This document shows, one piece after another, positions 13,507 to 21,665 of a stretch of DNA of 21,672 nucleotides. Below the pieces are notes generated by a model. That model was not told the DNA's origin. It worked only from the letters and a program-made list of their open reading frames with translations, and searched no databases. The position numbers were made by a program, and so were the translations under genes. The first letter of the stretch is position 1, and every line of letters starts with the position of its first letter. This DNA is from an uncultured Collinsella sp. (GTDB lineage: Bacteria; Actinomycetota; Coriobacteriia; Coriobacteriales; Coriobacteriaceae), in the NCBI GenBank assembly GCA_902470925.1, contig CABRIF010000030.1, positions 1-21,672 on the forward strand, in the 5' to 3' direction.

Positions 13507-13830
13507 TTAGAACTTGTGACCGCACTTCTTGCAGATGCGCAGCTTGGTCTTGTGACCGTCGAGCTCACCGGACTCGTGGCCAACGCGGGTGCGCTTGCCG
13601 CAAGCCGGGCAGACGAGGTTCACGTTGGAGGCGTCGATGGCGGCCTCCTGCGGCACGATGCCGCCCTGCTGGTTCTGCTGGGTGGGCTTCACGGCCTTCT
13701 TGACGATGGCGACGCCCTCGACAACGACCTTGCCCTCCTTCGGCATCGCGCGCAGGACAACGCCCTGCTTGCCGCGATCCTTGCCGGAGAGCACCTCGAC
13801 CTTGTCGCCCTTCTTGATGGACATAGACAT
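13507..13830 (-). CDS. rplX: 50S ribosomal protein L24, 107 aa
   Basis: Starts assembly of the large subunit by binding the 5' part of 23S rRNA. The N-terminal KOW motif is visible ([21 protein letters not shown]). The C-terminal half carries a zinc ribbon with C74-C77 and C100-C103 ([22 protein letters not shown]), the zinc-binding form of the family. ATG 13830 has GGGGAG 6 bases upstream; a second ATG at 13824 is possible. This is the last gene of the ribosomal block in the window; L5 (rplE), which normally follows, is missing. Confidence 0.97.
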   Translation of the reverse strand: MSMSIKKGDKVEVLSGKDRGKQGVVLRAMPKEGKVVVEGVAIVKKAVKPTQQNQQGGIVPQEAAIDASNVNLVCPACGKRTRVGHESGELDGHKTKLRICKKCGHKF

Positions 13831-13845
13831 AGTGGTCTCCCCTAA

Positions 13846-14214
13846 CTACAGGGTCTCGGGTGCGAGCGAGACGATCTTCATGTACTTCTTATCACGAAGC
13901 TCGCGCGCGACGGGCCCGAAGATACGGGTGCCGACGGGCGAACCGTCGTTGTTGATGACGACAGCGGCGTTGTCATCGAAGCGGATGTAGGAACCGTCCT
14001 TGCGGCGGACCTCCTTGACGGTGCGCACGACGACGCAGCGCACGACATCCTTCTTCTTCACGTTCGCGCCAGGCGTGGCCTCCTGCACGGCGGCCATGAT
14101 GACGTCACCGATGCCGGCATAGCGGCGCTTCGAGCCGCCGAGCACCTTGATGCAGCGAACCTTGCGCGCACCGGAGTTGTCGGCAACCGTGAGCATGGTT
14201 TGCATTTGAATCAT
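13846..14214 (-). CDS. rplN: 50S ribosomal protein L14, 122 aa
   Basis: A 23S rRNA-binding protein at the subunit interface. It has the usual start [19 protein letters not shown] and the full 122-residue length. The frame is open further upstream to 14280, but ATG 14214 is chosen from the family start and the AAAGG upstream. A 106-bp gap to S17 is longer than others in the operon and contains no clear promoter. The rplX gene follows after 15 bp. Confidence 0.98.
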   Translation of the reverse strand: MIQMQTMLTVADNSGARKVRCIKVLGGSKRRYAGIGDVIMAAVQEATPGANVKKKDVVRCVVVRTVKEVRRKDGSYIRFDDNAAVVINNDGSPVGTRIFGPVARELRDKKYMKIVSLAPETL

Positions 14215-14320
14215 GGTTGGAACCTTTCCAGACCTCGTCCGGCGAGAGGTGCGACCGCTGAAATGGGGCACATACAGCACCCCGGCGGGCGCACGTCGCC
14301 GGAAACATTACCGTCGTAGC

Positions 14321-14587
14321 TTACTTGGCGCGCTCGATGATCTCCACGAGACGCCAGCGCTTGGTGGCGGACAGCGGACGGGTCTCCATGATGCGAACGG
14401 TGTCGCCGACGCCGGCCGCGTTCTCCTCGTCATGCGCGTGGAACTTCTTGCTGCTGGTCATCATCTTGCCGTACTTGGGATGACGCTTGCGCTCCGTGGT
14501 GGTGACAACAATGCTCTTGTTGCCCATGATGGAGGTAACGACGCCCTGGCGGACCTTGCGCCTATTGCGCTCAGTAGCTTCAGCCAT
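14321..14587 (-). CDS. rpsQ: 30S ribosomal protein S17, 88 aa
   Basis: A primary 16S rRNA-binding protein with an OB fold. Recognisable motifs are [38 protein letters not shown] and [24 protein letters not shown] precedes the ATG. It starts 14 bp after the L29 stop in the conserved L16-L29-S17-L14 order. Confidence 0.98.
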   Translation of the reverse strand: MAEATERNRRKVRQGVVTSIMGNKSIVVTTTERKRHPKYGKMMTSSKKFHAHDEENAAGVGDTVRIMETRPLSATKRWRLVEIIERAK

Positions 14588-14601
14588 TCTCTACTCCTAC
14601 A

Positions 14602-14817
14602 CTACTCGGTGGCAGCGGACTTCTCCGCTGCGATCTGACGGGCGCGCTGCTCCGTGAGGATACGGGCGATGTCCTTCTTCACGGTCTTCACGCGAGCGGT
14701 GTTGTCCAGCTGGCTGGTGGCCATCTGGAAACGAAGGTTGAAGAGCTCGGCACGGGCCTCTTTCAGCTTGTCAGCCAGGGCCTCGTCGGAAAGCTCACGA
14801 ATCTCGGCGGGCTTCAT
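14602..14817 (-). CDS. rpmC: 50S ribosomal protein L29, 71 aa
   Basis: A small helical protein near the peptide exit tunnel. The protein begins [18 protein letters not shown] and has the family motif [20 protein letters not shown]. Its ATG overlaps the L16 stop (TAATG), which implies coupled translation. The C-terminal end ([12 protein letters not shown]) is slightly longer than usual. Confidence 0.98.
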   Translation of the reverse strand: MKPAEIRELSDEALADKLKEARAELFNLRFQMATSQLDNTARVKTVKKDIARILTEQRARQIAAEKSAATE

Positions 14818-15245
14818 TAGTTGTCCTCCCCGTCCTTAGGTGCGCGGGTAATGATCTTGGTCTTGATCGGCAGCTTGTGCTGGGCAAGACGCAGGGCCTC
14901 ACGGGCGATTTCCTCGGAAACGCCGGAGATCTCGAACATCACGCGACCGGGCTTGACAACGGCCACCCACTCCTCGGGGTTACCCTTACCAGAACCCATG
15001 CGGGTCTCCGCCGGCTTCTTGGTGATGGGCTTGTCCGGGAAGATGGTGATGAACACGCGACCGCCACGCTTCATGTAGCGCGTCATGGCCACACGGGCGG
15101 CCTCGATCTGACGGTTGGTGATCCAGTGACGGTCGAGCGCCTGGATGCCGTACTCACCGAAATGGAGCTCGGTGTTGCCCTTGGCCTGACCCTTCATGGA
15201 GCCACGCTGCACCTTGCGGTGGAGAATACGCTTAGGAGCAAGCAC
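14817..15245 (-). CDS. rplP: 50S ribosomal protein L16, 142 aa
   Basis: Helps organise the peptidyl-transferase centre and tRNA sites. It begins [20 protein letters not shown] and contains [27 protein letters not shown], both typical. The start is GTG, at + strand 15243-15245 (CAC), and overlaps the TAG stop of S3 by one base (TAGTG). It ends in a TAATG overlap with L29, so S3-L16-L29 are tightly coupled. Confidence 0.98.
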   Translation of the reverse strand: MLAPKRILHRKVQRGSMKGQAKGNTELHFGEYGIQALDRHWITNRQIEAARVAMTRYMKRGGRVFITIFPDKPITKKPAETRMGSGKGNPEEWVAVVKPGRVMFEISGVSEEIAREALRLAQHKLPIKTKIITRAPKDGEDN

Positions 15246-15955
15246 TACTGACCCCTCCTCTCGTTGTTACGACGGCGCGGGCGGGACGTGCCCTCGAGCG
15301 CCATGTTCGGCACGGGCTGGCCCGGGAGCTTCTCGCCCTGGTAGATCCAGACCTTCACGCCGCACGAACCCATGGTGGTGCGGGCGGTGGCGGTGCCGTA
15401 GTCGATCTTGGCGCGCAGGGTGTGCAGCGGCACGCGACCCTCGCGGTACCACTCGCGACGACCCATCTCGGCGCCGCCGAGACGACCGGAGCACTGGATA
15501 CGGATGCCCTTGGCGCCGGCCTTGCGGGCGGACTGGACCGCCTTGCGCATGGCGCGACGGAAGGCCACGCGGCCCTCGAGCTGCTCGGCGATGGACTGGG
15601 CCACCAGCACGGCGTCGAGCTCGGGGCGCTTGACCTCGATGACGTCGACGGACAGCTGACCCTTGGACACGCCGGCAACGCGCTCGAGCTCGGTGCGCAG
15701 ACCGTCGATCTCGGAGCCCTTCTTGCCGATCACGATACCGGGACGGGCGGTGAGGATGATGACCTTCACCTTATCGCCGGCACGCTCGATCTCGATGCGG
15801 GAAACGGCAGCGCGGGAGAGGCGCTTAGCCAGGAACTTGCGGATCTCCAGATCGTTACCGATGGTCTTGGCGTAATCCTTCTCGGCGAACCAGCGGGAGC
15901 GCCAGTTCTCGGTGATGCCAAGGCGGAAGCCGGTGGGATAGACTTTCTGACCCAT
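15245..15955 (-). CDS. rpsC: 30S ribosomal protein S3, 236 aa
   Basis: Lines the mRNA entry channel of the small subunit. The start [22 protein letters not shown] and the KH domain with GKKGSEID are clear, as is the C-terminal domain ([33 protein letters not shown]). The basic tail [15 protein letters not shown] ends the protein. ATG 15955 has AAGGAGG upstream, overlapping the end of L22, whose stop is 6 bp away. Confidence 0.98.
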   Translation of the reverse strand: MGQKVYPTGFRLGITENWRSRWFAEKDYAKTIGNDLEIRKFLAKRLSRAAVSRIEIERAGDKVKVIILTARPGIVIGKKGSEIDGLRTELERVAGVSKGQLSVDVIEVKRPELDAVLVAQSIAEQLEGRVAFRRAMRKAVQSARKAGAKGIRIQCSGRLGGAEMGRREWYREGRVPLHTLRAKIDYGTATARTTMGSCGVKVWIYQGEKLPGQPVPNMALEGTSRPRRRNNERRGQ

Positions 15956-15961
15956 GGAGCT

Positions 15962-16333
15962 TTACGCCTCCTTTCGCGGAGCGACGACAACGGTGATGTG
16001 GCTGGTGCGCTTCAGGATGCGGGACGCAGAGCCCTTGGCGCGAGGACGGATGCGCTTGAGCGACGGGCCCTCGTCCACATAGGCGGCGACGACATAGAGG
16101 TCATCGGCGCGCATCTGGTTGTTGTGCTCGGCGTTTGCCACGGCGGAGCGGAGAACTTTCTCCACGTCCACGGCCACGGCGCGCGTGCAGAAATGCAGGA
16201 TGTCGAAGGCCTGGGCCACGTGCTTGCCGCGGATCAGGTCGATCACGAGGCGAGCCTTGCCGGGGGACACGCGCACGTACTTGGCCGTAGCGCGGACCTC
16301 GCGGATCGCGGTGTCGGTAGACTGAGTTGCCAT
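15962..16333 (-). CDS. rplV: 50S ribosomal protein L22, 123 aa
   Basis: Lines the peptide exit tunnel with its long hairpin. Family motifs are [34 protein letters not shown] and [20 protein letters not shown]. An N-terminal extension of about 12 residues ([12 protein letters not shown]) precedes the conserved start. GGGG upstream of ATG 16333 serves as the ribosome binding site; the S19 stop is 12 bp away. Confidence 0.98.
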   Translation of the reverse strand: MATQSTDTAIREVRATAKYVRVSPGKARLVIDLIRGKHVAQAFDILHFCTRAVAVDVEKVLRSAVANAEHNNQMRADDLYVVAAYVDEGPSLKRIRPRAKGSASRILKRTSHITVVVAPRKEA

Positions 16334-16345
16334 TTACGAAACCCC

Positions 16346-16606
16346 CTATTTGGCCTTGTGGCCACGGAACGTACGAGTGGGCGCGAACTCGCCCAGCTTG
16401 TGGCCGACCATGGACTCGGTGACGTACACGGGAACATGCTTGCGGCCGTCGTGGACGGCGATGGTGTGGCCGACCATCTCGGGGAAGATGGTGGACGCGC
16501 GCGACCAGGTCTTGACGACGTCCTTCTTGCCGGCCTCGTTCATCGCAGTGATACGCGCAAGAAGGCGAGTCTCCACGAACGGGCCCTTTTTGAGACTTCT
16601 GCTCAT
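16346..16606 (-). CDS. rpsS: 30S ribosomal protein S19, 86 aa
   Basis: Forms part of the head of the small subunit with S13. The whole sequence is typical: [49 protein letters not shown] (in part) and [19 protein letters not shown] precedes the ATG by 9 bases. It follows L2 after 26 bp. Confidence 0.98.
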   Translation of the reverse strand: MSRSLKKGPFVETRLLARITAMNEAGKKDVVKTWSRASTIFPEMVGHTIAVHDGRKHVPVYVTESMVGHKLGEFAPTRTFRGHKAK

Positions 16607-16632
16607 AAGTGCTAACTCCTAACGGGTATCGA

Positions 16633-17463
16633 CTACTTCTTGCGACGACGGATGATCAGGTCGTTCGACGTCTTCTTCTTGTTGCGGGTGCGGTAGCCCT
16701 TGGACGGGGTGCCCCACGGAGAGACGGACGGACGGCCGGAGGTGTGCGAACGGCCCTCGCCACCGCCGTGCGGGTGGTCGACCGGGTTCATGACCGTACC
16801 GCGGACGGTGGGACGGACGCCCATCTTGCGGTGACGGCCGGCCTTGCCGATCACGATGTTGGCGTGCTCGGCGTTGCCGACCTCGCCCACGGTGGCGCGG
16901 CAGGTCACGAGCACACGGCGCATCTCAGAGGACGGCATGCGCACGATGGCGTACTTGCCCTCCTTACCCATGAGCTGGCAGGCGGTACCGGCGGAACGCG
17001 CAATCGCGGCGCCCTTTCCAGGCATGAACTCGATCGCGTGGATGAGGGTACCGACCGGGATCTCGGACAGCGGCAGGGCGTTGCCCGGCTTGATGTCGGC
17101 GCCGGGGCCGGACATCACGATGTCGCCCACCGTGAGGCCCTTGGGGGCCAGGATGTAGCGCTTCTCGCCGTCCACGTAGTGGAGCAGCGCGATGCGGGCG
17201 GAGCGGTTCGGATCGTACTCGATGGTAGCGACCTTGGCCGGCACGCCGTCCTTCTTGCGCTTGAAATCAATCACGCGGTACTGGCGCTTCACACGGCCAC
17301 CCTGGTGGCGCATGGTGATGCGGCCCGCGTTGTTACGGCCAGCCTTGACGGGCAGCGGCTCGAGAAGCGACTTCTCGGGCTTGGTGCAGGTGATCTCGGA
17401 GAAGTCCGCGATCGTCTGCCAGCGCCTGCCTGCGCTGGTCGGCTTAAGGTGCTTTACAGCCAT
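16633..17463 (-). CDS. rplB: 50S ribosomal protein L2, 276 aa
   Basis: A core protein near the peptidyl-transferase centre and needed for subunit joining. It begins [20 protein letters not shown] and has [20 protein letters not shown], the middle RNA-binding region ([20 protein letters not shown]) and the conserved [14 protein letters not shown] with its histidine. AAGGGA lies upstream of ATG 17463. Unlike the rest of the operon it is separated from the gene before it (L23) by 176 bp that hold a strong hairpin, so it may have its own expression control. Confidence 0.98.
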   Translation of the reverse strand: MAVKHLKPTSAGRRWQTIADFSEITCTKPEKSLLEPLPVKAGRNNAGRITMRHQGGRVKRQYRVIDFKRKKDGVPAKVATIEYDPNRSARIALLHYVDGEKRYILAPKGLTVGDIVMSGPGADIKPGNALPLSEIPVGTLIHAIEFMPGKGAAIARSAGTACQLMGKEGKYAIVRMPSSEMRRVLVTCRATVGEVGNAEHANIVIGKAGRHRKMGVRPTVRGTVMNPVDHPHGGGEGRSHTSGRPSVSPWGTPSKGYRTRNKKKTSNDLIIRRRKK

Positions 17464-17578
17464 TACCTTATCCCTTCAAATCTATCCGTTGGCCACGCGC
17501 AAGCCGGGATGATGGATGCGGTGACACCGGATTACCACGGTACCGGGCGTTTCTCTATTTAACGCACGATACCACCTC

Positions 17579-17613
17579 TCGTTCGCCCTCCCGATCAACG
17601 GGAAGGCGAACGA
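17579..17613 (-). promoter_or_regulatory. Strong hairpin in the L23-L2 gap
   Basis: TCGTTCGCC (17579-17587) pairs with GGCGAACGA (17605-17613); after one mismatch TCCCG (17589-17593) pairs with CGGGA (17599-17603) around loop ATCAA. It starts 26 bases after the L23 stop. No U tract follows, so it may be a processing site, attenuator or mRNA stabiliser. Between it and L2 is an AT-rich TTAAATAGAG but no clear promoter. Confidence 0.7.
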
Positions 17614-17639
17614 CAAACAGCGAGCTTACCGACGCTCTT

Positions 17640-17927
17640 TTAGGCCTGGGTGCCGAAGATCTCGATGGTCTGGCCCTCGGCGACCGTGACCACGGCCTTC
17701 TTCCAGGAGCGGGTCTTGCCGGCGACGTAGCGCACGCGCTTGGTCTTGGGCTTGACGTTCAGCGTGTTCACGCGGGTCACGCGCACGCCGAAGATCTCCT
17801 CGATCGCGTCCTTGATCTGGAACTTGTTCGCGTTCTTGGCAACCTCGAACGTGTACTTGTTCTCCTCCATCAGCTCGTAGGAGCGCTCGGACACGATGGG
17901 GCGAATGATGATCTCATGAGCGGTCAT
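17640..17927 (-). CDS. rplW: 50S ribosomal protein L23, 95 aa
   Basis: Sits at the exit of the peptide tunnel and docks trigger factor and SRP. Motifs are EIIIRPIVSERSYELMEENK, FEVAKNANKFQIKDAIEEIF and VRVTRVNTLNVKPKTKRVRY. Its ATG directly abuts the L4 stop (TAAATG), so the two are coupled. A 176-bp gap follows before L2. Confidence 0.98.
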   Translation of the reverse strand: MTAHEIIIRPIVSERSYELMEENKYTFEVAKNANKFQIKDAIEEIFGVRVTRVNTLNVKPKTKRVRYVAGKTRSWKKAVVTVAEGQTIEIFGTQA

Positions 17928-18554
17928 TTATGCAAGCACCTCCCCGAAGTGGGTCGCGACGTCGGCGGGCATCAGCAGCGCACCGTTGTTGACGAGGTCA
18001 TAGGTGTTGGCCTCGTTGGGCGTGATGATGAACGTCTTGGGGATGTTGCGGAAGGAGAGGTAGGCGTTGATGTCATCCTCGCGCACGATGATGGTCAGAC
18101 GCTTGCCCTCGATGCCGAGCGCCTTGAGCATGGCGACCGCGGCCTTCGTGGACGGCTTCTCGAAGCCGTAGTCGTCCACGAGCACGAGCTCGCCGTCGCG
18201 CAGCTTGGCGGACAGCGCGGAGCGCATCGCGAGCTTGACCTCTTTGTTGTTCATGCGCTTGGCGTACGAACGGGGCTTGGGCCCGAAGATGACGCCGCCG
18301 CCGCGCCACTGGGCAGCGCGGATGGAGCCCTGGCGGGCACGACCGGTGCCCTTCTGACGCCACGGCTTCTTGCCGCCGCCGGACACCTCGGAGCGACCCT
18401 TGGTGGACTGGGTGCCCTGACGCCAAGAGGCCATCTGGCACTTGACGATGTGGTGCATGACGTGGATGTTCGGCTCGACGCCGTACACGGCCTCGGTGAG
18501 CTCGGCCTCAGCGACCTGCTTGCCCTCGGCGTTCTTCACTTCAAACTTAGACAT
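17928..18554 (-). CDS. rplD: 50S ribosomal protein L4, 208 aa
   Basis: Lines the exit tunnel; in E. coli it also represses its own S10 operon. The start ATG 18554 ([19 protein letters not shown]) has AAGGAG 8 bases upstream; the open frame further upstream is not coding. The conserved loop [20 protein letters not shown] and [20 protein letters not shown] followed by [10 protein letters not shown] is intact. It lies 13 bp after L3. Because L4 is a known regulator, the structured leader ahead of L3 could be its target, but that is inference. Confidence 0.97.
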   Translation of the reverse strand: MSKFEVKNAEGKQVAEAELTEAVYGVEPNIHVMHHIVKCQMASWRQGTQSTKGRSEVSGGGKKPWRQKGTGRARQGSIRAAQWRGGGVIFGPKPRSYAKRMNNKEVKLAMRSALSAKLRDGELVLVDDYGFEKPSTKAAVAMLKALGIEGKRLTIIVREDDINAYLSFRNIPKTFIITPNEANTYDLVNNGALLMPADVATHFGEVLA

Positions 18555-18567
18555 GTGACGATCTCCT

Positions 18568-19188
18568 TTACGCCATGCGGACGGCGACCAGACCGTTCTT
18601 GGCACCGGGCACTGCGCCCTTGACAAGAATGAGGTTCTGCTCGGCATCGATGCGGACAACGGAGAGGTTCTTCACCGTCACGCGGGCATTGCCCATGTGA
18701 CCAGCCATCTTCACGCCCTTGAGAACGCGGGCGGGATAGGCGCACTGGCCGATGGAGCCGGGGTGACGCTGGATGTGGGAACCGTGGGACATGGGACCGC
18801 GGCGCTGACCCCAGCGCTTGATGCGACCCTGGAAGCCCTTACCCTTGGAGGTGCCGATGACATCGACCTTGGCCGTGCCCTCGAAGTCGGCGACGGTGAC
18901 GGTGTCGCCCACCTTGTGCTCCTCGCCATTCTCCACGCGGACCTCGCGCAGGTAGCGAACGGGCTCGACGCCGGCCTTGGCGAAGTGACCAGCCATGGGC
19001 TTGTTCACGTTCTTGAGCTTAATGTCGCCGAAGCCGATCTGGACGGCGTTGTAGCCGTCGGTCGCCTCAGTTTTAACCTGCGAGACGGTGCAGGGGCCAG
19101 CCTGGATGACCGTGACGGGAACGACGTTGTCGTTCTCGTCCCAAACCTGGGTCATGCCGATCTTGCGGCCGAGAATCATGTTGATCAT
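18568..19188 (-). CDS. rplC: 50S ribosomal protein L3, 206 aa
   Basis: An early assembly protein near the peptidyl-transferase centre. It begins [20 protein letters not shown] and has [37 protein letters not shown] and [23 protein letters not shown] stands 6 bases before ATG 19188; a second ATG at 19179 would give [11 protein letters not shown]. It is the first gene of the ribosomal block here. S10 (rpsJ), usually directly ahead, is not found between L3 and uvrC. Confidence 0.97.
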   Translation of the reverse strand: MINMILGRKIGMTQVWDENDNVVPVTVIQAGPCTVSQVKTEATDGYNAVQIGFGDIKLKNVNKPMAGHFAKAGVEPVRYLREVRVENGEEHKVGDTVTVADFEGTAKVDVIGTSKGKGFQGRIKRWGQRRGPMSHGSHIQRHPGSIGQCAYPARVLKGVKMAGHMGNARVTVKNLSVVRIDAEQNLILVKGAVPGAKNGLVAVRMA

Positions 19189-19221
19189 GCGATCTCCAAC
19201 TCTCGGTGGTCTTGGGACTGC

Positions 19222-19277
19222 GCACCCGCCCCTTGCGGGTGCCCCTAGAGGACCACATACGTACGAGCTGCACCCGC
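19222..19277 (-). promoter_or_regulatory. L3 leader with two mutually exclusive hairpins
   Basis: In the transcript, segment a (GCGGGTGC, 19270-19277), segment b (GCACCCGC, 19235-19242) and segment c (GCGGGTGC, 19222-19229) follow one another. Segment b can pair with c (8-bp stem, 5-base loop) or with a (8-bp stem, 27-base loop). The b:c hairpin ends 33 bases before the L3 ATG. This is the layout of an attenuator or ribosomal-protein-responsive leader, but there is no U tract after c. Confidence 0.6.
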
Positions 19278-19373
19278 CACTTGCATTCAGCCGACGGCGC
19301 CTCCGCCCTGCGGCAACCCATTCGCGCAGGTAGATGCACTCGGCAGAATCCTCCTAGTGAGCACAGCTTGTCT

Positions 19374-19379
19374 AGTATA
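19374..19379 (-). promoter_or_regulatory. Possible -10 box of the L3 operon promoter
   Basis: TATACT on the - strand, five of six bases of the consensus, in a locally AT-rich spot between uvrC and L3. No good -35 is found 16-18 bp upstream. A start near 19367 would give a leader of about 180 bases. Confidence 0.45.
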
Positions 19380-19463
19380 CACGCGCACGGGCGTCTCCAC
19401 ATTGTCTGCGCAATGTTTTCGCAGGTAGGCGGCGAATGCGCCGCCGAGGTCCTGTGCGCGGGG

Positions 19464-19490
19464 CGCCGCCGCCGTGTTGCAGCGGCGGCG
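19464..19490 (-). terminator. GC-rich hairpin after uvrC
   Basis: CGCCGCCGC (19464-19472) and GCGGCGGCG (19482-19490) are perfect 9-bp arms with a 9-base loop, beginning 3 bases after the uvrC stop. No U tract follows. It probably separates uvrC transcription from the ribosomal operon. Confidence 0.55.
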
Positions 19491-19493
19491 AGA

Positions 19494-21596
19494 TCACGCC
19501 GTCGGGGACGAAGCGGGCACGTCGGCAGCGGGGCCCTCGGCTGCGGTCTGGCCAACCGCGGGACGCTCGGCAGAGGTCCGGTCGGTAGCAGCGCCATCGG
19601 ACACAGGCCGGCCGGCATCGGCACCCGCAACCGCGGGGCCCTCGGCTGCGGGACGCTCGTCGCCGGACGCCGCGCCGCCCTCCCGCTCGCGGTCGACGGC
19701 CCGCAGGGTTTCATACACTGCCCGCGCCACATCGGCCGGCACGCCGCGCACCTGCGCGATCTGGTCGGCCGTGGCCGCACGCAGGCGCTTCATCGACCCG
19801 AAGTGGCGCATGATCGCGCGCTTGCGCGTGGGCCCCACGCCCTCCACCTCATCGAGCACGCTCACCGTCATGGCCTTGCCGCGCAGCTCGCGGTGGAAGG
19901 TGATGGCGAAGCGGTGGCTCTCGTCACGCACCTGCTTGATGAGGTAGAGCGACGCCGAACCGGTGGGCAGCACGATGGGCGTCTCGTCCCAGGGAACGAA
20001 GACCTCCTCGTCGGCCTTGGCCAGGCCGCAGACCGGGATGTCGAGCCCCAGCGCCTCCAGCTGCGCCATGGCGGCAGTGAGCTGCGGGCGGCCGCCGTCG
20101 ACCACGAGCAGGTCGGGGCGGCTGCCGAAGCGCTCGTCGGCCATGCGTTCGGGCGCGTAGCGGCGGCCGAGCACCTCCGACATCGACACGAAGTCGTTCG
20201 CCTCGTCGAGCTCGGTGCGAATCTTGAAGCGACGGTACTGGCTCTTGTCGGGCCGGCCGTTGGTGAACACCACCATCGAGGCCACCGTGAACGCACCGTG
20301 CAGCGTCGAGATGTCGAAGCACTCGATGCGCATGGGGGGTGCCTCGAGCGCGAGGGCGCTTTCCAGCTGCAGCAGCGCCTGGTTCGTGCGGTCGTCGGCA
20401 TAGCCGGTGCGCATCATGTAGCGCATGAGGGCGTGGCGGGCGTTGCGCTCGGCCGTCTGCAGCAGGCGGTGCTTCTCCCCGCGCTGCGGGCGGTGCAGAT
20501 GGCACACGCGGCCGCGCATGCCGGCGAGCCACTCCCCGATCAGCTCCGCATCGGGCAGCTCGCACGCCAGGTTCACCTCGGCGGGGATGTCGGCGGTCTC
20601 GTCGTAATAGCGCTTCACGAAGCCCGCGGCAAGCTCTACCTCGTCCACATCGAGGCCCTTGTCGAGGATGAACTCGCAGGTGCGCTGCACGCGCCCCTCG
20701 CGGACCACGAACACGCAGGCGCCCGCGATCGTCTCCTCGCGGTAGAACCCCACCACATCGATGTCGACGCTGGTGGGAAACACGACCTGCTGCCGATCGT
20801 CCAGGCCGCTCACCACTTCCAGGCGGCGCTTGATGCGGCCGGCGCGCTCGAAATCCAGATCCTGGGCCGCGGCGGCCATCTCGTCTTTCAGCTCGTCGAT
20901 CAGTTCGCGGCGCTGCCCGGACAAGAAGCGCTCCACCCGCCGCACGTTGCGGGCATAGTCCTCCGGCGAGATCGCGCCGGCACACACCCCCGGGCCGCGT
21001 CCCACGTGGTAGTCGAAGCAGGGGCGGCCCTTGCTCGCACAGATCATCTGCACCAGGTCGGCGTCGTCGGGCCGCTTTTCCAGCAGACGGCGCACGCGCT
21101 TCCACTCCGCGCAGGTGGCCGTGCAGATGGGCGTGACCTTGCGCAGCGTGTCGATGGTCTCGCGGGCGGCGCGGCTGTCGGTATAGGGGCCGAAGTAGCG
21201 CGTGTCGGGACGGTGCCGCTCGCGCGTGTACTTGATCGCCGGGAACAGGTCGCCTTTGGTGATGGCGATATAGGGATAGGACTTGTCGTCTTTATAGTCG
21301 ACGTTGAAATAGGGGTGGTACTGCGCGATGAGGTTGCGCTCGAGCACGAGCGCCTCGTGCTCGTTATCCACCACCAGGTAGTCGAAGCTCTCAACGAGCT
21401 GCATCATCAACGGAATCTTGGCGCGGTCGTCGGTGAGGGTCACGTACTGGCGCAGGCGCGCGCGCAGGTTCTTCGCCTTGCCGACGTAGATGACCTCGCC
21501 CGCGGCGTTCTTCCACAGGTAGCAGCCGGGATCGGTAGGGACCTTGGCCACCTGCTCCACCAGGCTGGGGGCAGCGCCGTGGGTGCGGGCGCGCAC
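19494..21596 (-). CDS. uvrC: UvrABC system protein C (excinuclease subunit C), 700 aa
   Basis: Makes both incisions in nucleotide excision repair, with UvrA and UvrB. Domains in order: GIY-YIG nuclease at about residues 23-100 (PGCYLWKN...VIYVGKAKNLRARL), a cysteine-bearing linker, the UVR/UvrB-binding motif (about 229-262, DLDFERAGRIKRRLE), the RNase H-like nuclease with IECFDIS and DLLVVDGG aspartates, and a helix-hairpin-helix region (VEGVGPTRKRAIMRHFGS, GVPADVARAVYETL). About 55 extra residues follow, rich in Ala, Pro, Gly and acidic residues and partly repetitive. The start is a GTG (+ strand CAC 21594-21596) without a ribosome binding site and only 10 bp from a large palindrome, so the true start may be GTG 21560 or unclear because of the contig end. 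Confidence 0.95.
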   Translation of the reverse strand: MRARTHGAAPSLVEQVAKVPTDPGCYLWKNAAGEVIYVGKAKNLRARLRQYVTLTDDRAKIPLMMQLVESFDYLVVDNEHEALVLERNLIAQYHPYFNVDYKDDKSYPYIAITKGDLFPAIKYTRERHRPDTRYFGPYTDSRAARETIDTLRKVTPICTATCAEWKRVRRLLEKRPDDADLVQMICASKGRPCFDYHVGRGPGVCAGAISPEDYARNVRRVERFLSGQRRELIDELKDEMAAAAQDLDFERAGRIKRRLEVVSGLDDRQQVVFPTSVDIDVVGFYREETIAGACVFVVREGRVQRTCEFILDKGLDVDEVELAAGFVKRYYDETADIPAEVNLACELPDAELIGEWLAGMRGRVCHLHRPQRGEKHRLLQTAERNARHALMRYMMRTGYADDRTNQALLQLESALALEAPPMRIECFDISTLHGAFTVASMVVFTNGRPDKSQYRRFKIRTELDEANDFVSMSEVLGRRYAPERMADERFGSRPDLLVVDGGRPQLTAAMAQLEALGLDIPVCGLAKADEEVFVPWDETPIVLPTGSASLYLIKQVRDESHRFAITFHRELRGKAMTVSVLDEVEGVGPTRKRAIMRHFGSMKRLRAATADQIAQVRGVPADVARAVYETLRAVDREREGGAASGDERPAAEGPAVAGADAGRPVSDGAATDRTSAERPAVGQTAAEGPAADVPASSPTA
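19528..19651. repeat. Repetitive 3' tail of uvrC
   Basis: The 19-base GCGGGGCCCTCGGCTGCGG is found at 19528-19546 and again at 19633-19651, exactly 105 bp (35 codons) apart, encoding AAEGPA both times. Shorter copies of the same composition (GERPAAEG/AERPAVG) lie between and beside them. The tail of the protein appears to have grown by slippage. Confidence 0.75.
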
Positions 21597-21606
21597 GTGC
21601 GCGGCA

Positions 21607-21665
21607 GCCGCCCGCCCCTTCGATGCGCGCGCGGCTGCCGCGCACGCATCGAAGGGGCGGGCGGC
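21607..21665. repeat. Near-perfect 59-bp palindrome at the contig end
   Basis: The 21-bp arms 21607-21627 and 21645-21665 are perfect reverse complements; the 17-base middle contains another 7-bp dyad (GCGCGGC-T-GCCGCGC), leaving one mismatch pair in 29. The remaining 7 bases (21666-21672) do not continue the symmetry. It could be a terminator of the gene upstream of uvrC, a repeated palindromic element, or an assembly fold-back. Confidence 0.85.

Larger units (their letters stand above)
19189..19493 (-). other. 305-bp gene-free region: uvrC end, L3 promoter and leader
   Basis: On the - strand this holds in order the uvrC terminator-like hairpin, a -10-like TATACT, an isolated AGGAGG (about 19349-19354), and the L3 leader with alternative hairpins. 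No S10 gene or RNA gene is seen. An open - strand frame after the AGGAGG runs from a GTG into the L3 gene in another frame and shows no conserved features. Confidence 0.7.

Noticed and set aside
19073..19780. 235-codon - strand frame across the uvrC-L3 gap, with an AGGAGG inside
   Set aside because: It overlaps the ends of both uvrC and L3 in a different frame and shows no conserved protein features; only the isolated AGGAGG and a GTG hint at a short leader peptide, which is too weak to call.
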